From contig CM043944.1 of assembly GCA_014529385.2 (NCBI GenBank), forward strand, positions 88,502,884 to 88,566,883: 64,000 nucleotides of DNA, given 5' to 3'. Source of the stretch: Adiantum capillus-veneris. Lineage: Eukaryota > Streptophyta > Polypodiopsida > Polypodiales > Pteridaceae. Made by a program: the position numbers and the translations under genes. This document shows positions 1-10,166 of this stretch, one piece after another. The notes below the pieces were generated by a model. That model saw only the letters and a program-made list of their open reading frames with translations. It made no database searches and was not told where the DNA came from. Each line of letters opens with the position of its first letter. Within the stretch, counting starts at the first letter, position 1.

Positions 1-12
1 GTGTGTGTGTGT

Positions 13-52
<40 letters not shown>
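1..52. repeat. GT/GA microsatellite
   Basis: A short GT run (1-12) is followed by an uninterrupted GA run (about 15-52). The glutamate-arginine peptide it could encode is a by-product of the repeat. Confidence 0.97.
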
Positions 53-54
<2 letters not shown>

Positions 55-544
55 TTAAGGGGAGAGAGAACCTCCCTTTAACACGCATCACATACACTAT
101 AACACGTCGCGGAAAAATCGACGTAGATACTGGCGAGACGACATTTCTTTTAAAAGTAAAATACTTTGGAATAAGCATCGTAATAGACATCGATATCGTA
201 ACGTCGGTATATATACCGATAATGACCGTCGGAATAAACACAGTTATCAACGCCTATATACACGCAGTTATTAGTGCCAAAAATTTTATCTAATACCGGC
301 AGGTGTATCGAGGGCTATACCGGCGCGTATACAAATTCTATTCCGACGACCAAACCTGCAAAAACTTTTTTGGATAGAAAGGGCTGGGAATTGATGTTGC
401 ATGTACTGTAGCAACAGAAAACAACCCTCTCTATCCAAAGGAAGAGTGCACAAGCAACCGCACTCCACCTACAAGTTGACGCTAAAGAGGGGGTATATAC
501 AGATTATCAAAATTGTAAAAAGAACAAAACCACAAAATCAAAAG
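53..544. other. Intergenic, no gene seen
   Basis: I see no coding pattern on either strand. The only structure is an imperfect hairpin: 369-383 and 425-439 are inverted copies matching at 14 of 15 positions around a 41-nt loop. This is probably the outer, non-coding part of the CACTA element or its flank. Confidence 0.5.
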
Positions 545-985
545 TTTAAGCATGACAAGTTCTCAAAAGCATAACCATAACGTCGACTCCCAAACCATAG
601 GTACAACGGCATAAAAATTTTATAGCCATAATTAAAACATGATTCAAAAACTGCAAAACCATAAACATAACCCACTTTCCATACCATAACCATTACCATA
701 ATTTGCTTGTCATAACATAACTATAACAACCATACCATCATTGCAAAACCATAATCATAACCCTAATCTGATTGCAAAACCATAATTATCACATGATTGC
801 CATACCATCATTGAAAACCATAACCATAACTTGATTGTCAAACCCTAACCATACCATCATTGCAAAACCATAACCATAACTTGATTGTCAAACCATGACC
901 AAAACCTCTGTGCCATACCATGATTGCGAAACAAATCATAATCACAAACGGAATGCAAAACCATAAACATAAGTACTATAAAATT
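545..985. repeat. CCATAA-rich degenerate minisatellite
   Basis: Units built from CCATAACCATAAC alternate with short spacers such as TTGATTGTCAAA and ATCATTGCAAAA. The array lies outside the 3' end of the CACTA coding region, so it may be that element's subterminal repeat array. The unit differs from the array at the other end (16225-16755), so this link is inference. Confidence 0.7.
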
Positions 986-1109
986 GTACATGCAAACAAG
1001 CACTGAGTAAGACTGTATCAAGAAGACCAGAGCTACAAAAAAGACTGTACAAAGAAGACTGTATGAAGATGATTGAGTAAGACTGTATTAAGAAGACCAT
1101 CATGTAATG

Positions 1110-1353
1110 CCTCTCAGTCGACGTCCTCTCCCACCTCCTACAGCTGGGTCAAAAAGGCCACAAGTCCATGCTTGTACCCGTACTTCTCCTCTCGGCGTGT
1201 CGAAAGGCACTCCATGACAACTTCCTGCAAAATTATGGTTTAAACATGAGATAAATCTTCAAACTTCATATATATTTTCAACAATGCAAAGCATACGTAT
1301 AATACTTACAAACTCATGTCAAAGTGTACCGTAGCCTCCACTCTCAAGATGTG
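1110..1353 (-). pseudogene. CACTA second gene, 3' end beyond the E1 insertion
   Basis: With E1 and one target duplication removed, the minus-strand frame ending at 12386 continues into 1353 without a stop for about 14 codons. It then reaches a GTAAGT donor (1309-1304). A matching TTTTGCAG acceptor ends at 1225, giving an 85-bp intron. Beyond the acceptor, more than one frame stays open for 20-30 codons before stopping, so the last codons are uncertain. It is the tail of the gene at 12386-13207. Confidence 0.6.
1349..1353. repeat. Target-site duplication of E1, left copy
   Basis: ATGTG lies directly outside the left LTR and is repeated at 12386-12390 outside the right LTR. A 5-bp duplication is the normal footprint of Ty3/gypsy integration. 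Confidence 0.95.
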
Positions 1354-1824
1354 TGGAATTGGAGTTGATCTCTTGAGACAGCTAATTCCAGTGTTGAAGG
1401 ATTTCAGCTACTTAGAGTAGGAAGAGTCAGATAGCAGACTAGACAGAAATCAGTGACTAAACTGAAATATGAATACTGAAATGAGAATCAGACTTAAAGA
1501 CTGGAATAAAGTTCAGACTCAGATTCAGAAGACTGTTGAGAAGTCAGTATCACTGGAATATATATATAGCATGATTGAGATTACAGTGAATATGATTACA
1601 GAGAGAGAGAAAGTGTAGCCGATAATACTGCCACTGATGCTCAAGTGCAATTATAGCTCAAAGCGCTAATACAAGTGATAACAATTGCCAACCCGATATC
1701 AAAGTAATGGGCCCTATTTATATGCTTCGGGTTTACCATAGTAATTACTTTAGTAATTACTAAGTGATTCACTATCCATCTTCTAAGAACACGTTCCCAC
1801 ATGGTGACGCGCCAGCCGTCTACA
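1354..1824 (-). repeat. E1 3' LTR
   Basis: The same length as its partner at 11915-12385, with no indel between them. It begins TGGAATTGGAG and ends GTCTACA on the plus strand. A TATA-like ATATAAATAG lies at 1714-1725 on the minus strand. Confidence 0.96.
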
Positions 1825-1838
1825 TCCTTCCCTTATTT
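1825..1838 (-). promoter_or_regulatory. E1 polypurine tract
   Basis: On the minus strand AAATAAGGGAAGGA directly abuts the 3' LTR, the expected place and composition for the plus-strand primer of reverse transcription. Confidence 0.75.
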
Positions 1839-2226
1839 GTTGAATTTTGGCAAGATTCCAAAATTTCTGAAAAATCCATTGTCTGGTTCTGATGTGGAAC
1901 TGAAAAATCCATCGTTTGGTTCTGATGTTGACAATCCATCTTCTGGTGGATTGTCAGAGTCTGACATTGAGAAGATGGTGAAGGATGCAGAGCTCTAGAA
2001 AGCTCATAGATTGCGAGAGACAGGTGAAAAAGGCCAGGTGGAGCTGTCATCTCTCCCTGCCTGCTGAGAAGAAAAGTCGCCCCTGAATTCTGAGATAGAA
2101 CTACCCAATATCCTTCCATTGGACCGTCTTCCTTTTTCCCTTTCTCTTTGACCGTGTTTGTGCCTGAGAAGTTCCAGCATCAGCATTCTCCTTCTGAATC
2201 AGTCGGTAAATGGCCTCCTGCTCAAG

Positions 2227-3057
2227 CTAATCCCGCCGTTCTGTGGTCATCTCTACCTCATAAGGTGTGAGAGAATGATAGGTTTTGGTGTCAGGATCAT
2301 AGAGTGTACGCCTGCCCTTGGTCAGTCTGGTTCTGACCAGTTTATGACAATGCGAAGCAGTATGGATCCATCCTTGTGGAAGAGGCTGATTTGTTTTGAC
2401 GCGTGCTTCGAACAGAATCTCAGCCATCTCCCTGTACTGCGGTGCTAGACCTGGCTTTGCTGCAATGTCTTTCTCAGGTAGTTTGGAAGATTCGACTGTA
2501 AGCTGCAGTAACTGATTAGTAATTCTAGTCAATTCTCTGACCTGAATCTTCCACTGGTCCATACATAGCTGAATCCTCTGTAGCTCTTCCTTTATTGCCT
2601 GGATGTCATTGATTTGAAGAACATCATTGAACAATGTCTGCCAAGTCTTCCATTCTACAGTTGATCGCTCATACCAATCCTGAAGCTCATCAATTATTTT
2701 GAAATATGTGAGTCGATCAACTGGTTCTTGATGTTGAGGATATAGTGCTGGAAAAAATCTTGGCAACTCAGTTTCTCTTGCTGGAACAACATACAAGAGA
2801 ACTGGAGAATCAGGCAAAAATTCCAAGAAATTCAGAACTGCTTGGTTCTCTTGTTGCATCATCTTCCTTGTAATTCTTACTAGCTGGAATAAGGTGCGGA
2901 GAGCAGTTGCCTGTGCTCCGACGGACATGCGAGTTTGAGGTCCTCTGCTAGTGGTTGTCTGGTCCTCCAGGATGGCTTTCACTCTTTGGTCCAAAACACC
3001 TCTGGTAGTTTGCAGTTGAACCAGAACATCCTTAAGTTGGACCCTCACATCCCTCAT
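2227..3057 (-). CDS. E1 post-integrase ORF, distal part (unknown)
   Basis: A 276-codon frame nearest the 3' LTR. It is largely helical and charged, with leucine/glutamine-rich stretches (VQLKDVLVQLQTTRGVLDQR at the start), and has no membrane segment or known motif that I can see. It lies in the sense orientation of E1 downstream of integrase, where some plant gypsy lineages carry an extra or env-like ORF. It may be the distal part of one larger post-integrase protein with the ORFs at 3265-5931. I do not recognise a family. Confidence 0.55.
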   Translation of the reverse strand: MRDVRVQLKDVLVQLQTTRGVLDQRVKAILEDQTTTSRGPQTRMSVGAQATALRTLFQLVRITRKMMQQENQAVLNFLEFLPDSPVLLYVVPARETELPRFFPALYPQHQEPVDRLTYFKIIDELQDWYERSTVEWKTWQTLFNDVLQINDIQAIKEELQRIQLCMDQWKIQVRELTRITNQLLQLTVESSKLPEKDIAAKPGLAPQYREMAEILFEARVKTNQPLPQGWIHTASHCHKLVRTRLTKGRRTLYDPDTKTYHSLTPYEVEMTTERRD

Positions 3058-3264
3058 GCAGCGGTAAGTTGGTTTGTTACCCAGCAGAAGTTCCAGTTCT
3101 AAAGCTAAGGACTGACAATCTGCAGTAGACTATCTTTGCCAGTACGGGTTTATCACTTTCTCATCAGTATTGAGTATCCATTCTGGAACTCGTTCCAACA
3201 GTTGAACTGTATTGGGATGCGCAGGTAGTCTACAAGCTTCCTTATCATGAAAAGCAGCAGATTT

Positions 3265-3780
3265 TCAATGTTCCACCATTTCCCTGGCTCCGACATATAG
3301 TCTTTGGAACCTTTCTAAATCAGTCCACAGAGTATCATCCTCTAGATACTGTCTGGTGATGGAGGCTTGTTGATGTCTCAGTTGCTTATTTAAGGTAATG
3401 AGTTGTAGTGAATGATGATGATCCTTCACTGGTCCTTCAACCTGAGCCTTCATTTTCCCTTTAGCCTCTCTGTTGTGATGGAACTGATTAGTTGGCTCAT
3501 CTCCAGTGTTATTGGGCTGTTTGTCCTTCAGTCTACTGATGACCCAACTGTTGTTCTGTTTCCTGTCTTTCCTATTGTTCCTTAGTCTGGTCTGGTTGGT
3601 CTGGCTGTGACTGGCCTCCTTCATCTGGCCCTGTCCCATCAGTACCTGGTCCTGGAGGTGGAGATGGTGGTGGGGCATCATCATCATCCTATGTATGCCC
3701 AGTTTCTTGATCATCCTCCTCCTTATCAGCTTCATCTTCTTCTTCTTATTCATCCTCCTCTGGGGATGTCTGCTGCTCAA
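3265..3780 (-). CDS. E1 post-integrase ORF, low-complexity middle part
   Basis: A 171-codon frame rich in Lys, His, Gln and Met, with runs of basic residues near the start. It lies between the coiled-coil ORF (3961-4890) and the distal ORF (2227-3057) in the sense of E1. The composition suggests a disordered, nucleic-acid-binding linker, or a frame-shifted reading of such a linker. A start codon cannot be assigned with confidence because the region is decayed. No family recognised. Confidence 0.35.
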   Translation of the reverse strand: MSSRHPQRRMNKKKKMKLIRRRMIKKLGIHRMMMMPHHHLHLQDQVLMGQGQMKEASHSQTNQTRLRNNRKDRKQNNSWVISRLKDKQPNNTGDEPTNQFHHNREAKGKMKAQVEGPVKDHHHSLQLITLNKQLRHQQASITRQYLEDDTLWTDLERFQRLYVGAREMVEH

Positions 3781-3960
3781 TATAATCCATGATGGCTTGG
3801 TTCATCATAGCATTGTTGAACTCACTCACCTTGTCCTGCAAATCACTTTGCAGACTTTCCATCAAGGATTTTAAATTTTCTAAATCAAAAACAACATTGC
3901 CTGCGGGGTTCAAAATTTCAGACAAGCTATTGTAGATGTATCTGTTCGTCAGCGAATGCT

Positions 3961-4890
3961 TCAGAGCTGTATGGTGTAATAGCAGCTTCTAAATTCTGCC
4001 CGCTTCGTTCTAAGTCCCATTTCAGCTCGCTCGGCAGCTCTCGATGCTTCATTCCTTTGACTCTTTATGATCATAATTTCAGACTCAGCTTTAGCTAACT
4101 TTTTGTTCAACAACTCCTGAGCTCTCTCTGACTGAGCTTGCAATACCCTGTGTTGTATGTTCTGCGCTTCCTGGGTTTTCTGGAGTGTGGCAATCTGATA
4201 CTGTGCTTCTGCCAATTCAGCTTTAAGCTTTTTAACTTCATCTTTTGATCCAGCAGCTTCCACCAATTGTCCCATACAGCTGACAATGGTATTCCAAGAG
4301 GACTGTATCAGTACTGAACATCTGTCTTTGACCGTTGTTGGATCAGAATCAACTGGTTCATATATTGCCACAGGAGCCACATAAGGTAGAGATGCATAAT
4401 CAATTTTGGTGAGTGAGAGATGCCCTCTGAATTTCTGAGTTTGCATTTGCTGTAGCTTATCCTTTTTAACCAGTTGCAGAGGGTTTTGAGAAATGACAGG
4501 AACTGTTTCAGACATAGTTGAGGACGCTGGACCTTTCCCCTTATCCAGTTGATTCCTGCCTTTGTCTCCTGACTGATCTGGTACCTTCGCCTCAGTGACT
4601 GGCTTTACCTGATCCTTCCCAGATCCAGTAGCAACTGTCTGTTTGACAACTGTCTGATTAGGTACAGTTGTCTCAGTGCTCACTGCCTTTACCTGGCTTT
4701 TGATGTGCTTCAAGAATTCACTGCTTTTGGTCAGTGTAATTCTTGGTTTCTTTGAACTACTAGCTTCCTTTGCAGTAGCTTTCCTTTTCAGGTCCTTGGA
4801 AGTTGTTTGACTGTCCGTTTCCTCGTCGTCTGAGGATAGTTCAATTTTCTTCGGTTCAGAAATATGCTGCTCATTCCATGCCAGCTTCAC
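3961..4890 (-). CDS. E1 post-integrase ORF with coiled coil
   Basis: A 309-codon frame. Residues about 15-45 are acidic, then Lys/Ser-rich with a nuclear-signal-like KKPR. Residues about 210-300 form a strong predicted coiled coil, with Ala/Glu/Gln/Leu heptads around ELAEAQYQIATLQKTQEAQN. It lies in E1 sense downstream of integrase. An upstream portion with a different fold (5188-5439) probably belongs to the same protein, interrupted by stops. A structural or chromatin-targeting role is possible but unproven; there is no env-like signal peptide or transmembrane helix. Confidence 0.6.
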   Translation of the reverse strand: MKLAWNEQHISEPKKIELSSDDEETDSQTTSKDLKRKATAKEASSSKKPRITLTKSSEFLKHIKSQVKAVSTETTVPNQTVVKQTVATGSGKDQVKPVTEAKVPDQSGDKGRNQLDKGKGPASSTMSETVPVISQNPLQLVKKDKLQQMQTQKFRGHLSLTKIDYASLPYVAPVAIYEPVDSDPTTVKDRCSVLIQSSWNTIVSCMGQLVEAAGSKDEVKKLKAELAEAQYQIATLQKTQEAQNIQHRVLQAQSERAQELLNKKLAKAESEIMIIKSQRNEASRAAERAEMGLRTKRAEFRSCYYTIQL

Positions 4891-5187
4891 CTGCTCATTA
4901 ATATCTGTAGCAGTAGCCCAATACAGAAATTGCTAGACATACCATGCCTTGAAAATAGTTTGAGATTTCAACTTGGCAGTCTATTGAAGTACATTATGCG
5001 AGAGTATTTGACACAGGTTGATATCGACGTGTGGATTCAGTATCTTGGCCAACAGTATAGTAAATAATTTTTCTGACACATAAGTTGGGTTATTCTTAAG
5101 ACTGACTGCTTCGGCTACAAACCTGTAAGCAGCGGAGGCTTCCAGTCCTGCTACTGGAACTCCTTGAGCACTTGCCTTGCGCTTCTT

Positions 5188-5931
5188 TCAAGCTGCTTCA
5201 TCCTCCTTTAGAGCAATACTTATTTGCTGCGCAATTGCCACCGATGGTTTAGTCTCATTAGGCAGTCTAAATGCAAATGCAATGGCTTCTGGTGTCACGG
5301 ACACCCTCCTATTATTTATCATAGCACTGTTGTTTTCTGCATCAAAATAATCAAGAACTTGCTTGATGATCCCTGCATCAAAATCAATCCTTGTCGCTTG
5401 CAATACAACTCGCAGATCCCAGAGTTGTAGCAGAGTCATTGCATGATCAGTAAAGACATATCGTTGGATTTTACTGTATGGAAGAACAGGAAGGCTTTGC
5501 TTTGCCTCAGTAATTATAGCCTAGGTTTCTGCAAGAGTTTCCTCCATCTTCTCTGATCATTTCCTTCTACCCATACACTGTGAGGTCGACGACGATGAAA
5601 CAGGCGAAGGCGAAGAGGACTTACTTGTGTTAAAGACGTTGCCTGGTGTCGTTGGTAAGGTTGTCTGACAGTCAACTGTCTCGTTGGAGGTCAAAGTTTG
5701 CGGTTGTAGTGAAGAGACCTCGGAGCTCGGCGATGGCGAATGGTTGACAGGGGGAAAGCGTCGCGCAGGAGATTTATGAGGAAAAATGTTAACTCTCCTG
5801 ACTGTTATACGTGTTCGCACCATAAAAGCTCCACTACTTGCCGCTCCTAGACTTGTGTGCACCATCGTTGACGTGGCAAACATGCATTGGACAAGACTGC
5901 AACCCATCCTTGTAATAATTATCATTGGCAT
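5188..5931 (-). pseudogene. E1 post-integrase ORF, proximal part (plant-transposon-protein-like)
   Basis: Two overlapping open stretches. The proximal one (5931-5557) is Ser/Pro-rich. The following one (5439-5188) contains IIKQVLDYFDAENNSAMINN, then RRVSVTPEAIAFAFRLPNET. This recalls the start of the putative plant transposon / mobile-domain-like proteins found in plant gypsy elements, where F...G..V.VT...I...F.LP recurs. That assignment is by eye only. Further open sequence down to about 4900 continues the helical character. It belongs to the extra coding region 3' of integrase. Confidence 0.45.
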
Positions 5932-6003
5932 ACCATTTGATCGTTGGCCACTTAAAATTTGGAAAGTGTGTTCATACTGGTTCTGAACTGATTCCCACTC
6001 CGG

Positions 6004-7412
6004 CTAGATCATACTGGTATTGGTTCTTAAATCAGCCTGATCTGATTCTTCAGGTACTGGTTCTGAAGCTGGAACTGGTTGCACATGGAAAAGACCAAAA
6101 ATATCTGATTCTGGTATCTCTTGATCAACAACCTCCAGTTCCTTAGTGACTTCTTCTGGTCCAGTTTCTCTGGTCTTTGAGTAATAAAGTTTGATCTTTG
6201 CTCCATTATATACTCCCGGCAACATTAGTCCAGATAATTCTTTTAATCCGACTGTGCCATTGGAAAGACCCAATCAACCTCAAAAGGTCCTGCCCAGGAA
6301 ATCTTCAAATTCGGCTTCTTTGGACCCAGTCTTCATTGATATAGAAGCACTAAGTCTCATTTCTGGAATTCTCGGACTTTAATTCGGCGATCATGCCAAT
6401 GCTTCCTTCTTTGTTGAACAATTTCTTGTTCCAATATAGCCCTTTGCCTGAGTTCATCTAACTGCATCAGTTCATCCAGTCTTTTCTTAAGATTATGGTT
6501 GAAGTCTAATCCATACTTTACAGCCATTCTCAGACTGGGGATTACAAACTCCATAGGAACCACTGCTTCAGTACCATACACCATTCTGAATGGTGTCATT
6601 CCAGTAGTTACCTTATAAGTTGTTCTATAAGCCCATAGAGCAGTCTGAAGCTTCAAATCCCAATGGTCTGGTTTCTTTTGCACCACCTTAGTGAGAATAG
6701 TCTTAAATGTCTTATTGCTACTCTCAGCCTGTCCATTGCATCTGGGATAGTAAGGAGTAGATTTACGATGCTTGACTGAAAGCATATCCAATAGGATTTC
6801 CATAGTATCATTGATAAAGTGTGTAACTTGATCGGTCACAATTTCCACTGGACATCCATATCGGTAGACAATATTCTCAAACAGAAACCTTGCAGTTGAC
6901 TTGGCTGTGTTGTCAGGAAGAGCTTTAGCTTCAACCCACTTTGTAACATAACAAGTAGCCATCACGATGTACTTGTTCTTCCTGGGAGTCACCTTCTTAA
7001 AAGGTCCCATAAAATCCAATCCCCATTTCATGAATACTCCCAATGGTTGTATTGGCATTAAGGGAGTCATGTCTGCAGCTGTTGGTTGGCCCATTCTCTG
7101 GCATATATCACAAATTTTACAAAAGATTCTGACATCAACAATCATTGTTTGCCACCACAGACCTGCTTGCAAAATCTTCTTGTAGGTTACTTCCTTGGAA
7201 AAGTGTCCACCAGACTCTCCATTATGTGCCTCTAAGATAACTTGCATTCTTCCCTCCATTGGAACACATCTCCGAAGTATACCATCCACCCCCAACCGAT
7301 AAAGTACTCCCCCAATGATGGTAAATTTCAGGCTTTTTATGATCAGAGCCTTCTTCTGATATTGTTTCCAATCTTCTGGAAAGGCACCTTGGGAAAGGAA
7401 CTGATAAATCAT
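6004..7412 (-). pseudogene. E1 integrase
   Basis: The retroviral-type DDE integrase of E1. The N-terminal zinc-binding HHCC motif is visible: H and H in LEAHNGESGGHF, C and C in FCKICDICQ. The catalytic core shows D in WGLDFMGPF, D in VTDQVTHF (the usual R-G after D is Q-V here) and E in CNGQAESSNK. The C-terminal region runs past 6357, but its frame shifts, and residues to about 6004 are recoverable only in another frame. RNase H lies immediately upstream and the frames overlap slightly. The main frame, 351 codons, is otherwise open. Confidence 0.93.
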
Positions 7413-7990
7413 TCATACCATTTAGGATCCACTGATTCTTCTGCTTCTAGCTGAAATAAATCAACATCCATTGGTTCATCTCTTAGAGGTGATTCTGAAA
7501 ATCCCTTTGTACTTCTGGAAAGAAAGTCAGCTCCACAGTGGTTTTGGCCAGGCTTATGGAAAATTCTGAACTCAAATTCCATAAGGAACATCATCCATCT
7601 TATCAGCCTGCCTTGAATAATGACTTTGTTAATAAAAAACAGAAGAGCTTGATGATCCACATAAAAATGGAATAACTTCCCCAATAGGTAATGCCTGAAC
7701 TTTGTAGCGCTAAAAACCATTCCGAGGGCTTCTCTTTCAGTAGTCGTATAGCCTTGTTCAGCCTGACTGAATCTACGACTAGCAAAATAGACCGGATAGT
7801 CTGTTCTGCCATCTGGCTGAGCCTATATCGCCCCCATTGCCAATCCTGAAGCATCAAGATGTATATGAAAAATAATGTCCCAGTTCGGCTGCGTGAGGAC
7901 TAGTTTACTGGTAATGGCATTTTTCAGATTCTAGAAACTCTCCTCACACTCAGCAGTCCAATTGAACTTGCTGGTCTTCTTTGTAAGCTC
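7409..7990 (-). pseudogene. E1 RNase H domain
   Basis: The RNase H of the E1 polyprotein. Recognisable are the first catalytic Asp in HIHLDASGLAMGA (around 7860), the Glu in TTEREALGMV, and the third Asp in FYVDHQALLFF, in standard gypsy order after RT. Two stops or frame changes (near 7825 and 7930) break the frame, so the domain is spread over two open stretches (7857-7603 and 7720-7409). Confidence 0.88.
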
Positions 7991-8098
7991 ATATAGTGGT
8001 ACTGCTTGAGAAGCAAATTTGTGTACAAATCTTCTATAAAAATTCACATACCCCAAAAAATAACTCAACTCAGAAGCAGTTCTGGGTGCTTTAGCTTG

Positions 8099-8818
8099 CT
8101 AAACACACTGTATTTTGTCATTGGCCATTTCTATTCCATTGTGGGAAACCACATGTCCCAGTAGCTGTCCCTTCCAAACCAGAAATATTGATTTAAATGG
8201 ATTCAAGCAAATCCTTTTCTCCTGACAGCGTTTAAAAACCATCTCTAGGAATAGAAGGTGTTGTTCCTCAGCTGAATAGACAGTGAAGTCATCCATGAAA
8301 ATGGCGAGGAACTGATGCAGAAATTCATTAAACATCTCCATCATACACCGCTGAAAAGTAGCTGGTGCATTGCACAAGCCAAAAGGCATCACCAGATACA
8401 TGAATGCTCCCCACTCAGTGATGAAAGTGGTCTTGGCCCTATCTTCTGGAGCAATCTGTAACCGGTTATAGCCGCTATAACCATCCATGAAGCTATACAT
8501 CTCATATCCTGCGATCTCATCAAGCAACATATCAGTAAAAGGTAAGGGAAATGGATCCTTAATGGTCTGGGCATTTAGTTTCCTATAGTCGACACAAACC
8601 CTTAATTTCCCATTCTTCTTATGAACGACAACTATTGGAAATAACCAATCATTGCTTGCTACTTCCGTAATGAACCCAGCCTTGAGAAGATTATCAATCT
8701 CCTCCTTGACCTTCTTTGCATAGTTAGGGTTCATCCGGTATCTTTGTAGTCTGACTGGCCTAGCATCCGGTTTTAGTGGTATTCGGTGCTGACAGACTTC
8801 ACGATCTACTCCCTTCAA
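8099..8818 (-). pseudogene. E1 reverse transcriptase
   Basis: The gypsy reverse transcriptase core. Blocks in order are RVCVDYRKLNAQTIKDPFPL, MPFGLCNAPATFQRCM and the catalytic IFMDDFTVYS, followed by GHVVSHNGIE. The frame is open for 239 codons, then broken by a stop at the RT/RNase H connection (about 8099). Coding homology continues upstream toward 9187, including a connection region interrupted by stops, so the RT N-terminus is separated from the protease frame. Confidence 0.95.
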
Positions 8819-9187
8819 ATCTGTATGTTCTCAGGAAAATTCATCTTTATAGTTATGGAACATTATCCGTGCCTTTTCCTTCATAGCCGGTTTTAGGTGC
8901 TTGTTGACTTTGATCATTCTGGGATTTTCCTCTGATCCCAGGTTCCATTCCTCTACTTCCTGATCATCTGGAAGCAACCAGCTGGGTCTCCCTCCTTTTC
9001 ATTTGGTCGACTCTTCAGCGTAGTCCCAAGAAGGCCCATTCATTTCTGAATCATTATTCTGATCAAGTGGATATTCTTTTGGACATGCTGATTCTTCCAT
9101 TATATCAGTATCAGCTGGTTCCTCCATTCTTCCAGTTAGCTGAACGGTTCTTTCTCCTGTATTGACTTCAGTGAATTGGTCAGGGAA

Positions 9188-9886
9188 TTATTTCTTCTGC
9201 TTGTCAGCTTGCTCTTTGTTTAGTAGGACTGCATTCAAATCAATTTCTGCCAAAGGAAAGATGTTCATTGCTGCTAGCATTCGTTCAATTTTCTTAGCTC
9301 GGTATTTCTGACACAACTCCTTCGGCCTCAGTTCCTTTTTCCAGCTCCTGGTATTGTTGGTCTGGATTTTGATTCTGCCACTAGCCCCTTCTATGGTTAA
9401 AGTCTGGTCTGCGTAGTCATGAATAGCATGTGCTATTCTTAACCATGGGCGGCCTAATAGCATTCCATATGCACCCTGCACATCCAAAACTAGGAAACTA
9501 GTTTTGAATTTTTCCCTCCCCACTCTTATCTGCATGTTTTCAATCATGCCCGTCGCTTGTACGACTCGATGATCTGCCATTCTTACTTTGAATGGTGCTG
9601 GTTTCATGTTGGTGATACCCATTCTTTGCTGAAGATGGGCTCCCATTATATTGACTCCTGCTCCTCCATCCAGTATGACACTTGAGAGAGGTTCCCACTG
9701 CTTCCTGACCTTGTAATCTACCTGAATAAGTGGAACTTCATCATCCTGGACCGCCGTCAGGTCTACTGTTCTGGCGTCTGCCTCAGTCTTCCTACGCTGC
9801 CGGATAAAGTTGGCCACCTCAGGTAAGGTCTTTCTTATATCCTCTAGCTCTACAGTCAGCTTCTGGATTCTATCACAAATTTTCAC
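9188..9886 (-). pseudogene. E1 aspartic protease
   Basis: A retropepsin-like domain within a 232-codon frame. The active-site loop reads VILDGGAGVNIM, so the usual D-S/T-G is D-G-G. The downstream flap and second-lobe signature MLLGRPWL is present. The helical stretch before it contains EVANFIRQRRKTEADA. It lies between gag and RT as expected. A single-domain retropepsin works as a dimer and would cut the polyprotein. Confidence 0.9.
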
Positions 9887-10166
9887 CTGAATTTACTCTT
9901 GCTCCTGGTCAGACTGATTGTCAGAGCTTGAAGAGCTAGTGTTCTCATACTGCCATTCTTCTTTAGTAGTACTTCTACTCTTTACTTCCTCTTCCATCTC
10001 ACCGGCTAGTCTATGTACCACAGCCAGCATGGTCTCTGTCATGGCCGGTACTGACTGATGTTTATCAGTCGATTGGGCTAGTATCTTCTGAATGACTCTA
10101 GCTTCGGAACTTTCTGGCTGCTCTGACAGCTTCTTAGTCCTCTGTGATTTTAGCTGCTAGTTCCCG

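Noticed and set aside
1801-2119. Small ORFs overlapping the E1 3' LTR border
   Set aside because: They cross the LTR boundary and the polypurine tract and show no motif.
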